Positions 54,307 to 62,913 of a stretch of DNA of 64,000 bases are shown here, one piece after another. A program made the position numbers and the translations under genes. The notes beneath the pieces are model-generated. The model did no database searches. It saw only the letters and a list, made by a program, of their open reading frames with translations, and was not told where the DNA came from. Position 1 is the first letter of the stretch; the number at the start of each line of letters is the position of its first letter. Where the stretch lies: positions 608,613-672,612 of the forward strand of contig JAEUUA010000023.1 in assembly GCA_016787755.1 (NCBI GenBank), in the 5' to 3' direction. The DNA comes from Cyclobacteriaceae bacterium (GTDB lineage: Bacteria; Bacteroidota; Bacteroidia; Cytophagales; Cyclobacteriaceae).

Positions 54307-57126
54307 CTAATACCCTTTCGTAATTCCTTTCTCAATAGCTGGCACACCTTCTTTCATCCACGGTGGCATAGGCGCGGCTTTCAAATAGTAATCAAAAAAC
54401 TGCTTCATTCGAATTTGAAAGTCCATCCGATTTTCACGCTTCACCGGCCAGTGTGGTTCACCATTGTAGTTCAGCATCCATACAGGCTTATTCAATCTGC
54501 GCAGCGCCATATACATTTCTATCCCCTGATACCACGGCACTGCACCATCGGCATCATTGTGAAGGAGCAGTAATGGAGTTTTAATTTTATCCGCAAAGAA
54601 GATGGGCGAGTTCTCGATATAGTGCATGGGCTTTTCCCACAGGCTTCCACCAATGCGACTTTGAGAATGTTCATATTGAAACATTCTACTTAACCCACTT
54701 TCCCACCGGATGCCACCATACGCGCTAATCATGTTTGCAACAATAGCCCCCGCTTCACCTGCTTTAAATAAGTCGGTGCGTGTAACCATGTAAGCCGTTT
54801 GATAGCCGCCCCAACTATGTCCTTGAATGCCAATATTCTTTTCATCAACAAATCCTTTTGAAATAAGGTGAGTAATACCAGGCATGATACAGTTCATGGC
54901 ACTTTCACCGGGAAAACCAATCTTGTAAACAATATCGGGCACAAACACAAGATAGCCATCACTTACATAGGTTGAGCGATTGATGGTTGAACGCAGCGGA
55001 GTAGGATGAGTATACCCATGAAGATTGTCGCTTTCTTTTTCATAGAAGTAAACAATCATCGGATACTTTCTCTTTGGATCAAAGCCTTCAGGTTTGTAAA
55101 GCAATCCCCGCAAAGGAATGTTGTCAAGTGAAGTCCAGTTCGCCAACTCTACATTTCCCCAGAAATAATTTTTCATTTGTGGATTGGCATCGCTGATCTT
55201 TTTGGGCGTTGATAGATTTAAATCAGAAGCCCATACATCCGGGAACTCTCGAAAACTTTCACGTGTAAAAAGAATTTTATCAGCTTGGGTTGCTTTCACC
55301 ACTCCGCCAAAGCGGTAATTATCCATCAGTAGCTTTGTGAGCTTTCCATCTTTCAGCGAAAGGGTATAATAACCCGATGCTTTTGTAGTTTCATTAAAAG
55401 CAGAAAGTAAAAGTTCCTTTGCAGGATCGAAAAAGCGTTGCTCAACATCCAGCCGGACATTGCGAAATACAATTTTTTCTTGCCTTCCGATTTTAGTCAA
55501 GTTGACTGGGATCTTTTTGTTTTCAGGATCAAATGCCCATAGATCATAGCGATCGTAGACGATAAACTGATGATCGTTGGCCGTCCAACCTGCGGCACCA
55601 TAACTGCTCGGATAATCGGGATGATCATCTTCTTCATCGGCAAGAGCAACTTTTAAATCAGGCGCGAGTTTAACCGTACGATCAGCAGCAACTGAATAGG
55701 AAAACCAAGCTGTGTCGGGCAAGCTAAACCAGTACACAAAATTTGCCTTGGGCGAAAGGCTTGCATTCCCTTTTACCTGAGTAGCAATCTTCTTTCGTGA
55801 TTTATCTTTTGTGTTATACACGTAAAGATCATTCGCTGAGAAACCTTCCCATGTAATGGCCTTCCGATACGGCACATTTGTTTCGCCTAAAAAGGTGGCA
55901 GAGTTTCCTTCATCACCCAGATCAATAGATGGAACTTCGGCATCCGCCAGTTGCATCAATTGTTTAGTAGCAAGATTTATCGATGCCAAATACGATCGCT
56001 TCTTTTCAATAGCCAATTGCCGATTTTGTTGAGGGTAAATGTAAGGATCATCACCTCTCCATATTTCTACACTTACAATTTCCTCAGTTAACAAGGTTGT
56101 GTCTTGCACAACAGGCTTTGGTGTTGAGCCAAAGAAAAGAGTGTTACCATCTTTTGAAAACAGGGGTGTGTAGTTTTCACTTACGATCCAGTTTTGTGGA
56201 ATGCCCAGTGAAGTTTCAACATCTAACAATTGTGCAGAAGTGTTTCCGTTTTTCCAATGATAGAGTTTGTAAAATCTGATTTGAGCTTTAGTTGTATCCG
56301 TATCCACTAAGAAAGCAGTTTGGTTTCCATCTTCGCTTACCGACAATCCTTTGTATTTATATTTTGGTTTCCCTTCATGGAGATTCTTAAGTTCATTTTT
56401 ATGTAAATCATACCAATACACTCCGGCATTCATCGTAGAATCATTTCCTGTAGAGCTAAACAGCACCCCTTGCCCATGTTTTGCAAACGTATAATCTGTT
56501 ACATATCCGAATAAAGTTTCTTTGCTGTTGATTAGATTTCTTAACACTAACGTATAGCCCGTATCATCTGAATTCTTTCTTGGTTTTTTAATTTTCTTGC
56601 TAGGATCTGGTTTGGGTTCTCCGGCTTTAGGTTTCTCTTCCTTCTTCACTTCTTGTTGCCAGGCCACCCAGCCACCGGCTTTCTCAGGAACTTTATACGA
56701 TTTCACGTCTGCTATTTTCTCCGTCTTACGACTGGAGAAGGAATAAATTCCAAGAGAATCTTTTGGTAGATCGTCTTTCTTTTTTTTCAGCCTGCGAAGA
56801 TCTTTCAACACCTCATGCTGGGGCTTGATTTTAAAAATAGCGTAGCGACTATCAAACGTGAGAGAAATATCAGCCGCCCGCTTTACTGAATCTTGTGTGT
56901 TGGATTTGAGATTATAAAAAATAATTTTTCCATCTCCATCTTGCGGATTAATGGTAATAGCTGCATTGGCTCCATCGGGAGTTAATGCTTTATAGGTGAT
57001 TTCTTTCCAACTGTCATACACCGTATGGTCTAGTGCTTTCTTAACAGTAGGAGGTGAAACAGATTTTTTCTGGCCGAAGCTCAGGCCACCTATCAGCAGA
57101 AAAGTCGTCAATAAAATTAACCGCAT
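54307..57126 (-). CDS. S9 prolyl oligopeptidase family peptidase
   Basis: The 939-residue exported protein starts with a signal peptide (MRLILLTTFLLIGGLSFGQ). It has a long beta-propeller half with a Lys/Pro-rich insert near bases 56,590-56,640, and a C-terminal alpha/beta hydrolase. The nucleophile is Ser771 in NIGIQGHSWGGYQTAYMV, the acid is in LLLLHNDADGAVPWYQG and the histidine in NYNGEPHWPVK. It should cut peptides after proline or related residues outside the cytoplasm. It is preceded by an AT-rich promoter region and diverges from the DUF2721 gene. Confidence 0.93.
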   Translation of the reverse strand: MRLILLTTFLLIGGLSFGQKKSVSPPTVKKALDHTVYDSWKEITYKALTPDGANAAITINPQDGDGKIIFYNLKSNTQDSVKRAADISLTFDSRYAIFKIKPQHEVLKDLRRLKKKKDDLPKDSLGIYSFSSRKTEKIADVKSYKVPEKAGGWVAWQQEVKKEEKPKAGEPKPDPSKKIKKPRKNSDDTGYTLVLRNLINSKETLFGYVTDYTFAKHGQGVLFSSTGNDSTMNAGVYWYDLHKNELKNLHEGKPKYKYKGLSVSEDGNQTAFLVDTDTTKAQIRFYKLYHWKNGNTSAQLLDVETSLGIPQNWIVSENYTPLFSKDGNTLFFGSTPKPVVQDTTLLTEEIVSVEIWRGDDPYIYPQQNRQLAIEKKRSYLASINLATKQLMQLADAEVPSIDLGDEGNSATFLGETNVPYRKAITWEGFSANDLYVYNTKDKSRKKIATQVKGNASLSPKANFVYWFSLPDTAWFSYSVAADRTVKLAPDLKVALADEEDDHPDYPSSYGAAGWTANDHQFIVYDRYDLWAFDPENKKIPVNLTKIGRQEKIVFRNVRLDVEQRFFDPAKELLLSAFNETTKASGYYTLSLKDGKLTKLLMDNYRFGGVVKATQADKILFTRESFREFPDVWASDLNLSTPKKISDANPQMKNYFWGNVELANWTSLDNIPLRGLLYKPEGFDPKRKYPMIVYFYEKESDNLHGYTHPTPLRSTINRSTYVSDGYLVFVPDIVYKIGFPGESAMNCIMPGITHLISKGFVDEKNIGIQGHSWGGYQTAYMVTRTDLFKAGEAGAIVANMISAYGGIRWESGLSRMFQYEHSQSRIGGSLWEKPMHYIENSPIFFADKIKTPLLLLHNDADGAVPWYQGIEMYMALRRLNKPVWMLNYNGEPHWPVKRENRMDFQIRMKQFFDYYLKAAPMPPWMKEGVPAIEKGITKGY

Positions 57127-57209
57127 AGAATTATTTTTTTGTGAAGATACTGACTGAAAAAGAAACGGAATTCATAATTTTTATCAATGGCAAAGACAGG
57201 CACGAAGGC

Positions 57210-57217
57210 TATCTTTG
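57210..57217 (+). promoter_or_regulatory. Candidate -7 promoter element TATCTTTG upstream of DUF2721 gene
   Basis: TATCTTTG is a perfect match to the Bacteroidota TAnnTTTG box and lies 18 bases ahead of the DUF2721 start codon. A clear -33 TTTG at the usual 19-base spacing is missing. Confidence 0.4.
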
Positions 57218-57235
57218 GGTATAATTAATACGTTT

Positions 57236-57676
57236 ATGGAACTCACACTCACCACGCCAGCTCTGCTATTTCCAACGGTTTCGCTGATTCTGCTAGCATT
57301 CACCAATCGATTTTTAGCGGTTGCTGCTCTTATTCGTAAACTGGCAAGTGAATATCATACCAAAGAAGATAAGCGAATAGCCGATCAGATTCAGAATCTT
57401 CGGGTTCGCCTGCGCCTTATTCGCGACATGCAAATGCTGAGTATTGTTTCTCTGTTTTTAAGTGTGCTCAGCATGTTCTTTTTGTTTAACGGCCAGGAGC
57501 AAATTGCCAAATATGTTTTTGGTGCCGCGTTAATCTCACTAATGATTTCGTTGGGGCTATGCTTACGCGAGATTCAAATTTCTACCCGAGCGTTGTCAAT
57601 CCAACTAAAAGATATTGGAGAAGAGGTAAGGTTGTGGGATCCGATCAAGAAGTTGGTAAAAAAGAAGAGTGATTAA
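57236..57676 (+). CDS. DUF2721 membrane protein
   Basis: The protein of 146 residues (start at 57236 preferred over 57215) has three hydrophobic segments: ALLFPTVSLILLAFTNRFLA, MLSIVSLFLSVLSMFFLF and VFGAALISLMISLGLCL. A conserved basic RIADQIQNLRVRLRLIRDMQ links the first two, as in DUF2721 proteins. Function is unknown. Its stop overlaps the convergent MsrQ-like gene's stop by 4 bases, leaving no room for a separate terminator. Confidence 0.88.
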   Translation: MELTLTTPALLFPTVSLILLAFTNRFLAVAALIRKLASEYHTKEDKRIADQIQNLRVRLRLIRDMQMLSIVSLFLSVLSMFFLFNGQEQIAKYVFGAALISLMISLGLCLREIQISTRALSIQLKDIGEEVRLWDPIKKLVKKKSD

Positions 57677-58338
57677 TCAGGATTATTCACAAACCATAAT
57701 ACCATGGTTGAAATAAATCCAATTAAGAATAACAATACTCTTCTATAAGATCGTGTTTTCCAGAATTCGTAAAAAGCGACTAATACAACAACACCTAAAA
57801 TTATAGTGGCTGGAGCAAAATTTTCTTTCTCGAAAGTAGCAATAGAAAGATTACCATGATAAATCATAAACCCCGGTAGCAACCAAACCAAACTATGCAA
57901 ATTTTTCCACTGTCGCCCCAATATCCGCTCACTGGTTTTGTTAGAGGTGATGAGCATCAAGGATAAAATCGGAATCATAATCCAAACCGGCTGTAACGCT
58001 GGCTCTAGCAACTGACCCAGAATTGATTCATCGCGTTTTAAAAAGAAGAGCCCGCTGGTTAGTCCATGAGTGAGTAGCCACGTTCCGGCAACAATGCCTA
58101 AATCTTTGCGGTATTTTACTAACCAGCGCTGATATGGATTTTCTCTAAAGAAACCCAACCGCATAAACATGGATGGCAATAAAGTAAAAGTCAGCAGTAC
58201 CGTTCCACAAATGGCACTAAACCCGGCTGGTTCGCCCACTTGAAAATAGCCTAAGCCTAAAAGGACTACTAACGTTGGGATGCTTATAATCCACAACCAT
58301 TTTTTTAAATCGACTCTAACAAGATCAAGAAACACCAT
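57673..58338 (-). CDS. MsrQ-like ferric reductase-like transmembrane protein
   Basis: The 221-residue protein is very hydrophobic with about six membrane segments. The segment RWLVKYRKDLGIVAGTWLLT with a following histidine and the KNLHSLVWLLPG motif are arranged as in YedZ/MsrQ haem-binding proteins, in which histidines coordinate b-type haem. MsrQ donates electrons to the periplasmic methionine sulfoxide reductase MsrP; no MsrP gene is adjacent, so the partner is unknown. It lies 6 bases from purM on the same strand. Confidence 0.72.
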   Translation of the reverse strand: MVFLDLVRVDLKKWLWIISIPTLVVLLGLGYFQVGEPAGFSAICGTVLLTFTLLPSMFMRLGFFRENPYQRWLVKYRKDLGIVAGTWLLTHGLTSGLFFLKRDESILGQLLEPALQPVWIMIPILSLMLITSNKTSERILGRQWKNLHSLVWLLPGFMIYHGNLSIATFEKENFAPATIILGVVVLVAFYEFWKTRSYRRVLLFLIGFISTMVLWFVNNPD

Positions 58339-58344
58339 GCTGTT

Positions 58345-59511
58345 TCAATTATAAACAAACTCTCCGTGCGGAGACTTTAAGGTAACTTGTTTAGCTTTTG
58401 AGGTTTCCACCCGACCGATCACTTGAGCTTCAATGCCAAAGGATTTAGAAATGTCTATTACTTGTTGAGCATGAGCTTCCGGCAAATAAATCTCCATGCG
58501 ATGCCCCATGTTAAATACTTTATACATCTCCTTTGGATCAGTGCCTGAGGCTCCGTGAATAAACTTGAAGAGAGGCGGAATCTCAAAAAGATTGTCTTTA
58601 ATCACGTGCAGATTTTCTATAAAGTGTAGAACTTTAGTTTGCGCACCTCCGCTGCAATGAACAACACCGTGAATCTGAGTTCTCAGGTTTTTCAAAATCT
58701 CTATCATTACCGGAGCATAGGTGCGCGTGGGTGAGAGAACAAGTTTACCCATGTTTAATGGAACTCCGGGGACTTCGTCAGTAAGTTTATAGTTGCCAGA
58801 GTACACCAAATTTTCAGGCACTGCTTTGTCGAAACTTTCAGGATACTTTGCCGCGTACATATGAGTAAAGATATCATGCCGCGCGGAGGTAAGCCCATTG
58901 CTGCCCATCCCACCATTGTATTCATGCTCGTAGGTGGCTTTACCGGATGAAGCTAAACCCACAATCACATCGCCCGCCTCAATATTTCCATTATCAATTA
59001 CATCGCTGCGTTTCATCCGCGCAGTTACTGTGCTATCCACAATAATGGTGCGCACCAGGTCTCCTACATCGGCTGTTTCTCCCCCGGTGCTATAAATTTC
59101 CATTCCATATTTGCGGAGCATCTCCAACACTTCTTCCGTGCCATTGATGATGGTTGAGATGACTTCGCCTGGGATTAGATTTTTATTTCTTCCAATGGTG
59201 GATGACAACAAGATAGGTCCGGTAGCGCCCACACAAAGTAAGTCATCGATGTTCATGATGATGGCATCTTGGGCAATACCCTTCCACACCGATAGGTCTC
59301 CGGTTTCTTTCCAATAAATGTAGGCCAATGATGATTTGGTGCCCGCGCCATCCGCATGCATAATCGTACAATAGGCAGCATTGCCACCTAATTGATCAGA
59401 TACAATTTTGCAGAATGCTTTAGGGAAAATTCCTTTATCCAGATTTTTTATGGCCTGGTGAACATCTTCTTTGCTGGCGGATACTCCGCGTTGATTATAT
59501 CGATCGGACAT
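58345..59511 (-). CDS. purM: Phosphoribosylformylglycinamidine cyclo-ligase (PurM)
   Basis: The 388-residue enzyme, read from the ATG at 59511 (MSDRYNQRGVSASKEDVH), is an AIR synthetase homologue. Features are ADGAGTKSSLAYIYWKETGD, MNIDDLLCVGATGPILLSST, STGGETADVGDLVRTIIVDS and MGSNGLTSARHDIF, typical of the PurM superfamily ATP-binding fold. It performs the fifth step of purine synthesis, making AIR from FGAM. It is longer than E. coli PurM (345 residues), as usual in Bacteroidota. The 33-base extension to 59544 has no support. Confidence 0.94.
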   Translation of the reverse strand: MSDRYNQRGVSASKEDVHQAIKNLDKGIFPKAFCKIVSDQLGGNAAYCTIMHADGAGTKSSLAYIYWKETGDLSVWKGIAQDAIIMNIDDLLCVGATGPILLSSTIGRNKNLIPGEVISTIINGTEEVLEMLRKYGMEIYSTGGETADVGDLVRTIIVDSTVTARMKRSDVIDNGNIEAGDVIVGLASSGKATYEHEYNGGMGSNGLTSARHDIFTHMYAAKYPESFDKAVPENLVYSGNYKLTDEVPGVPLNMGKLVLSPTRTYAPVMIEILKNLRTQIHGVVHCSGGAQTKVLHFIENLHVIKDNLFEIPPLFKFIHGASGTDPKEMYKVFNMGHRMEIYLPEAHAQQVIDISKSFGIEAQVIGRVETSKAKQVTLKSPHGEFVYN

Positions 59512-59605
59512 TTTAAAAACGACTTCGGGTAAATGATTCTGCAAAGGTGTTAATTTTTTCTTTTAATCTCCGATTAGTTTGTGATTGAGAATGAATATTC
59601 GGTAG

Positions 59606-59818
59606 CTAAATAGAATCCAGATATAAGTCTTCAACTTTCTTGCGTGCCCAGGGCGTTTTTCTAAAAAAAGTAAGACATGACTTTATACTCGGATCGTGCA
59701 TAAAACAATTCACTGGAATGCGATCAGCTAATTCATCCCACCCATATTTGTCGACCAAAAAATTCAGAATGAACTCAAGGGTTTTGCCATGCAAAGGATT
59801 ATTGGGTTGTTCACTCAT
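59606..59818 (-). CDS. VF530-family (DUF2132) small DNA-binding protein
   Basis: The 70-residue protein has the conserved VF530 sequence: NPLHGKTLEFILNFLVDKYG, then WDELADRIPVNCFMHDPSIK and CLTFFRKTPWARKKVEDLYL. VF530 from Vibrio is a small helical protein proposed to bind DNA. The start overlaps the stop of the upstream 159-residue gene by 8 bases, so the two are probably translated together. Confidence 0.9.
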   Translation of the reverse strand: MSEQPNNPLHGKTLEFILNFLVDKYGWDELADRIPVNCFMHDPSIKSCLTFFRKTPWARKKVEDLYLDSI

Positions 59819-60290
59819 AATGGATTGTTTTTAATGAAGTTGAATAATCGGCCTGTAAATCCTCAGGTAATTTTGAAAGCACACTACCAATTTTCTTAAG
59901 TTGTTGCTGATATAAATTATATAAGACTGTTCCTGTGCTTAAAGGAATCTTTGAGGCTACTACTTTTTCACAAAAGTAAATGCGCAACTCCAACTCGGTC
60001 TGTGGTAACCCTGAGTATTTTATTTGTCGATGGGTATAGCGCAATATTTTACGAAGAATCTTTTTAGTCAGGTATAAATTACGGCCAGAGACTTCTTCAA
60101 AAAGTAACTCAATTTCTGTTTTCACTTGTTGAATATATCCCGGCTCATCATGTGCTTCAAACAGCAAATAACTCAACAACTCTTTATTCTCCTTTTTGCA
60201 TTTGGCTAACCGAAGGCAAAGAGTTTGTAACACATCTGAATCTACGTGTTGTAACTCTTTTCGGATGTCACTTATTGATGCGGAAGTCAT
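59811..60290 (-). CDS. Conserved helical protein of unknown function
   Basis: The 159-residue protein is soluble and mostly helical. Segments are VLQTLCLRLAKCKKENKELL, EIELLFEEVSGRNLYLTKKI, KILRYTHRQIKYSGLPQTEL and YNLYQQQLKKIGSVLSKL. No catalytic motif is recognised. Its stop overlaps the VF530 gene by 8 bases, and 161 bases lie between its start and the divergent permease gene. Confidence 0.72.
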   Translation of the reverse strand: MTSASISDIRKELQHVDSDVLQTLCLRLAKCKKENKELLSYLLFEAHDEPGYIQQVKTEIELLFEEVSGRNLYLTKKILRKILRYTHRQIKYSGLPQTELELRIYFCEKVVASKIPLSTGTVLYNLYQQQLKKIGSVLSKLPEDLQADYSTSLKTIHYE

Positions 60291-60339
60291 CTTAAATAGA
60301 TAAAGCGCAAAGGTGCAAAGAATGCTTGGATTCTTGATA

Positions 60340-60375
60340 TTGTTGACGAATTCTTACTGTTTGTTGATGAATTAT
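60340..60375. repeat. Two direct repeats with a 21-base period upstream of the permease
   Basis: TTGTTGACGAATTCT (60340-60354) and TTGTTGATGAATTAT (60361-60375) match at 13 of 15 positions and start 21 bases apart, about two helical turns. They lie about 75-110 bases before the ABC permease start, where a regulator could bind. Confidence 0.4.
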
Positions 60376-60451
60376 TGGGAGATTAGCACCGCCAGGTGAT
60401 TGCCATGCAACTCTAGCTAAAATCTTACGTCTTAGAGTAAACCCTCGCCAC

Positions 60452-62848
60452 ATGATTCGAAATTACCTTCTCATCGCCACCCGTAATCTTTTCAAAAACT
60501 TAGGCTATACCTCCATAAACATCTTTGGCCTTGCTATTGGATTAGCCTGCTGCTTGCTTGTTACTCTTTACATTCGATTTGAGCTGAGCTATGAGAATTT
60601 TCATGAGCACAAGGAATCAATCTACCGCTATATTCCTCGTGGTGAACGGGATGGAAATGTTAGCATGCAGACCATGCTACCTTCAGGCTTTGGCCCGTTA
60701 ATAAAGGATAACTTTCGTGAAGTAGAAAAATTCACGCGCTTTTCGGATGTGGATGAACGGCCCATGATACGAATGGGGGATCAATTTCTGGATGCAAAAA
60801 CCCTTTCTATTGCGGATCCTGACTTTTTCCAAATTTTCAGTTTCCGACTTATGCAGGGTGATGCCGCTACTGTGCTGGCTCGCCCAAATACAATTGCCAT
60901 TGCCAAATCGGTGGCTGATAAATATTTTCCCAATGGGGATGCCATCGGGCAGGTAATTCGATACAATAACAAATACGATTATGAAATAACGGGAGTGTTT
61001 GAAGATGTTCCCGCTAACTCACATTTACAATTCACCTACCTCACCACCTTCGAAACCATCGCTAAGATGATTCAGGATCAATATAATTTCCCAGCCGATC
61101 AATTCTTAACCAGTCTTGATGCGTGGAATTACTCTACCTATTTCTACATTCCTATTGAAAAAGATATTGATGGCTTAGCAAAGAAGATCGATCGAAAATT
61201 TACCGAAGCGCAGAAAGCAGAATTTAATGATCAGGCGTTAGGTGACTGGCTGCAACCCTTATCTGAAATACATTTTACAAAAGGAATAAAAGCCGACTCA
61301 GCCAATGGTGATATCAGTTATGTCTATATATTCTCAGCAGTAGCGTTGTTTATTCTTATTATAGCGTGTTTCAATTTCATGAATCTTTCCACTGCTCGTA
61401 CTATGAAGCGTGCGAAGGAAGTTGGATTGAGAAAAGTGATGGGTGCATTTCGATATCAACTCATCAATCAATTTTTGGGTGAGACGGTTGTGCTGGTTGC
61501 TATTTCTTTGGTGATAGGAATTATTTTGCTTGAGTTGCTGGTACCGATGTTTAATTCTTTGGTAGGTCAAAATTTAGAAATAGTCTATTTCGGCACTAAT
61601 AGCGTAGTACTATATATACTTGGCATTGGGTTAATTACAGGAATAGTTGCCGGAAGTTATCCTGCCTTTTACCTCAGCTCTTTTGTACCTGCCGATGTAT
61701 TGAAAGGACAAAAAGGTCCGTCTGGCAATGCGGGATTAAGAAAGACGCTTACCGTGTTGCAGTTTGGAGTGGCTGCCTTTTTAATGATCGGTACGCTGGT
61801 AGTTTATCAACAAATGAATTTTATTCAAAACAGAAATTTAGGATTCGATAAGGAAAGCATCGTTTACATGAATCCACCCTCTGAGTTGTGGAATAAAAAG
61901 GAAGTGATAAAACAGAACTTACTTTCAAATTCAAGTTTTAATACAGTCACGTTTTCAAATGGCACTCCGGGTATGGAGAGTTCTACCTGGCAGTATGATT
62001 TTCCGGGTTTTGATATTCCCAAGCGAAGCATGAACACCATGATCATCGACTACGACTACCTCAAAACGTTTGGGTTGGAATTGGTTGCGGGCCGCGATCT
62101 CTCAACAGAGTTTGGCACCGACTCAACCGAAGCTTACATACTCAATGAAGCAGCTGTTGAAGAGCTGATGTTGGAGAAACCCATCGGCACACCTATGCGC
62201 GCGTTGGATGGACACCCTGTGGGGCGAATTGTTGGTGTGGTTAAGGATTTTCATTACCGATCACTTCATAGAAAAATTGAACCGCTTGTATTGAGATATG
62301 ATCCGAATAACATGTGGTGCATGTCCGTGAAAATGAGCAGTGGAAATTTGAAGGACAATCTTGCAACTCTTGAAAAGGAGTGGAAAAAATTAGCACCTGA
62401 CTATCCATTCAGCTATCAATTTGTAGATGAAACCATTGCGCGACAATACAAAGCCGAACAAAACACCGGAGTGCTGATTGGTTCATTTGCATTGTTAGCA
62501 ATTGTTATTGCTTGTCTTGGTTTGCTTGGACTTACAGCTTTCATGACGGAGCAGCGGAAAAAAGAAATTGGTGTGCGCAAAGTGTTGGGGGCTTCCGTTT
62601 CCGGGATCATCATGTTGCTGTCGAAAGAATTTTCACGGCTGGTGCTAATTGCTTTCCTCATTGTAGTGCCCTTGGCTTGGTATGTAATGAACCAATGGCT
62701 TGCCGATTTTGCATACCAGGTTCAGGCGAGTCCATTCATTTTTATTGGAGCGGGACTCATTATTTTGGGGATCGCATTTGCTTCGGTTTTTTATCAGGCT
62801 TTGAAGGCAGCTGTAATAAATCCTAGCGAAACGTTGAGGAACGAATAA
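60452..62848 (+). CDS. MacB/FtsX-type ABC transporter permease
   Basis: The 798-residue protein is a Bacteroidota-type MacB-like permease. It has an N-terminal membrane segment (INIFGLAIGLACCLLVTLYI), a long periplasmic MacB_PCD domain, FtsX membrane helices (SYVYIFSAVALFILIIACFN; EVGLRKVMGAFRYQLINQFL), a second periplasmic domain and a final FtsX set (LIGSFALLAIVIACLGLLGL; EIGVRKVLGASVSGIIMLLS). It should work with an ABC ATPase not present here; related proteins export lipoproteins or peptides, or act in envelope stress. The gene stands alone. Confidence 0.95.
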   Translation: MIRNYLLIATRNLFKNLGYTSINIFGLAIGLACCLLVTLYIRFELSYENFHEHKESIYRYIPRGERDGNVSMQTMLPSGFGPLIKDNFREVEKFTRFSDVDERPMIRMGDQFLDAKTLSIADPDFFQIFSFRLMQGDAATVLARPNTIAIAKSVADKYFPNGDAIGQVIRYNNKYDYEITGVFEDVPANSHLQFTYLTTFETIAKMIQDQYNFPADQFLTSLDAWNYSTYFYIPIEKDIDGLAKKIDRKFTEAQKAEFNDQALGDWLQPLSEIHFTKGIKADSANGDISYVYIFSAVALFILIIACFNFMNLSTARTMKRAKEVGLRKVMGAFRYQLINQFLGETVVLVAISLVIGIILLELLVPMFNSLVGQNLEIVYFGTNSVVLYILGIGLITGIVAGSYPAFYLSSFVPADVLKGQKGPSGNAGLRKTLTVLQFGVAAFLMIGTLVVYQQMNFIQNRNLGFDKESIVYMNPPSELWNKKEVIKQNLLSNSSFNTVTFSNGTPGMESSTWQYDFPGFDIPKRSMNTMIIDYDYLKTFGLELVAGRDLSTEFGTDSTEAYILNEAAVEELMLEKPIGTPMRALDGHPVGRIVGVVKDFHYRSLHRKIEPLVLRYDPNNMWCMSVKMSSGNLKDNLATLEKEWKKLAPDYPFSYQFVDETIARQYKAEQNTGVLIGSFALLAIVIACLGLLGLTAFMTEQRKKEIGVRKVLGASVSGIIMLLSKEFSRLVLIAFLIVVPLAWYVMNQWLADFAYQVQASPFIFIGAGLIILGIAFASVFYQALKAAVINPSETLRNE

Positions 62849-62913
62849 TCACAAAGTAAATCTTCAAGATCATTCATAATAAAAAGTATCTTTACGGCCA
62901 CTAATGTAAAGCC

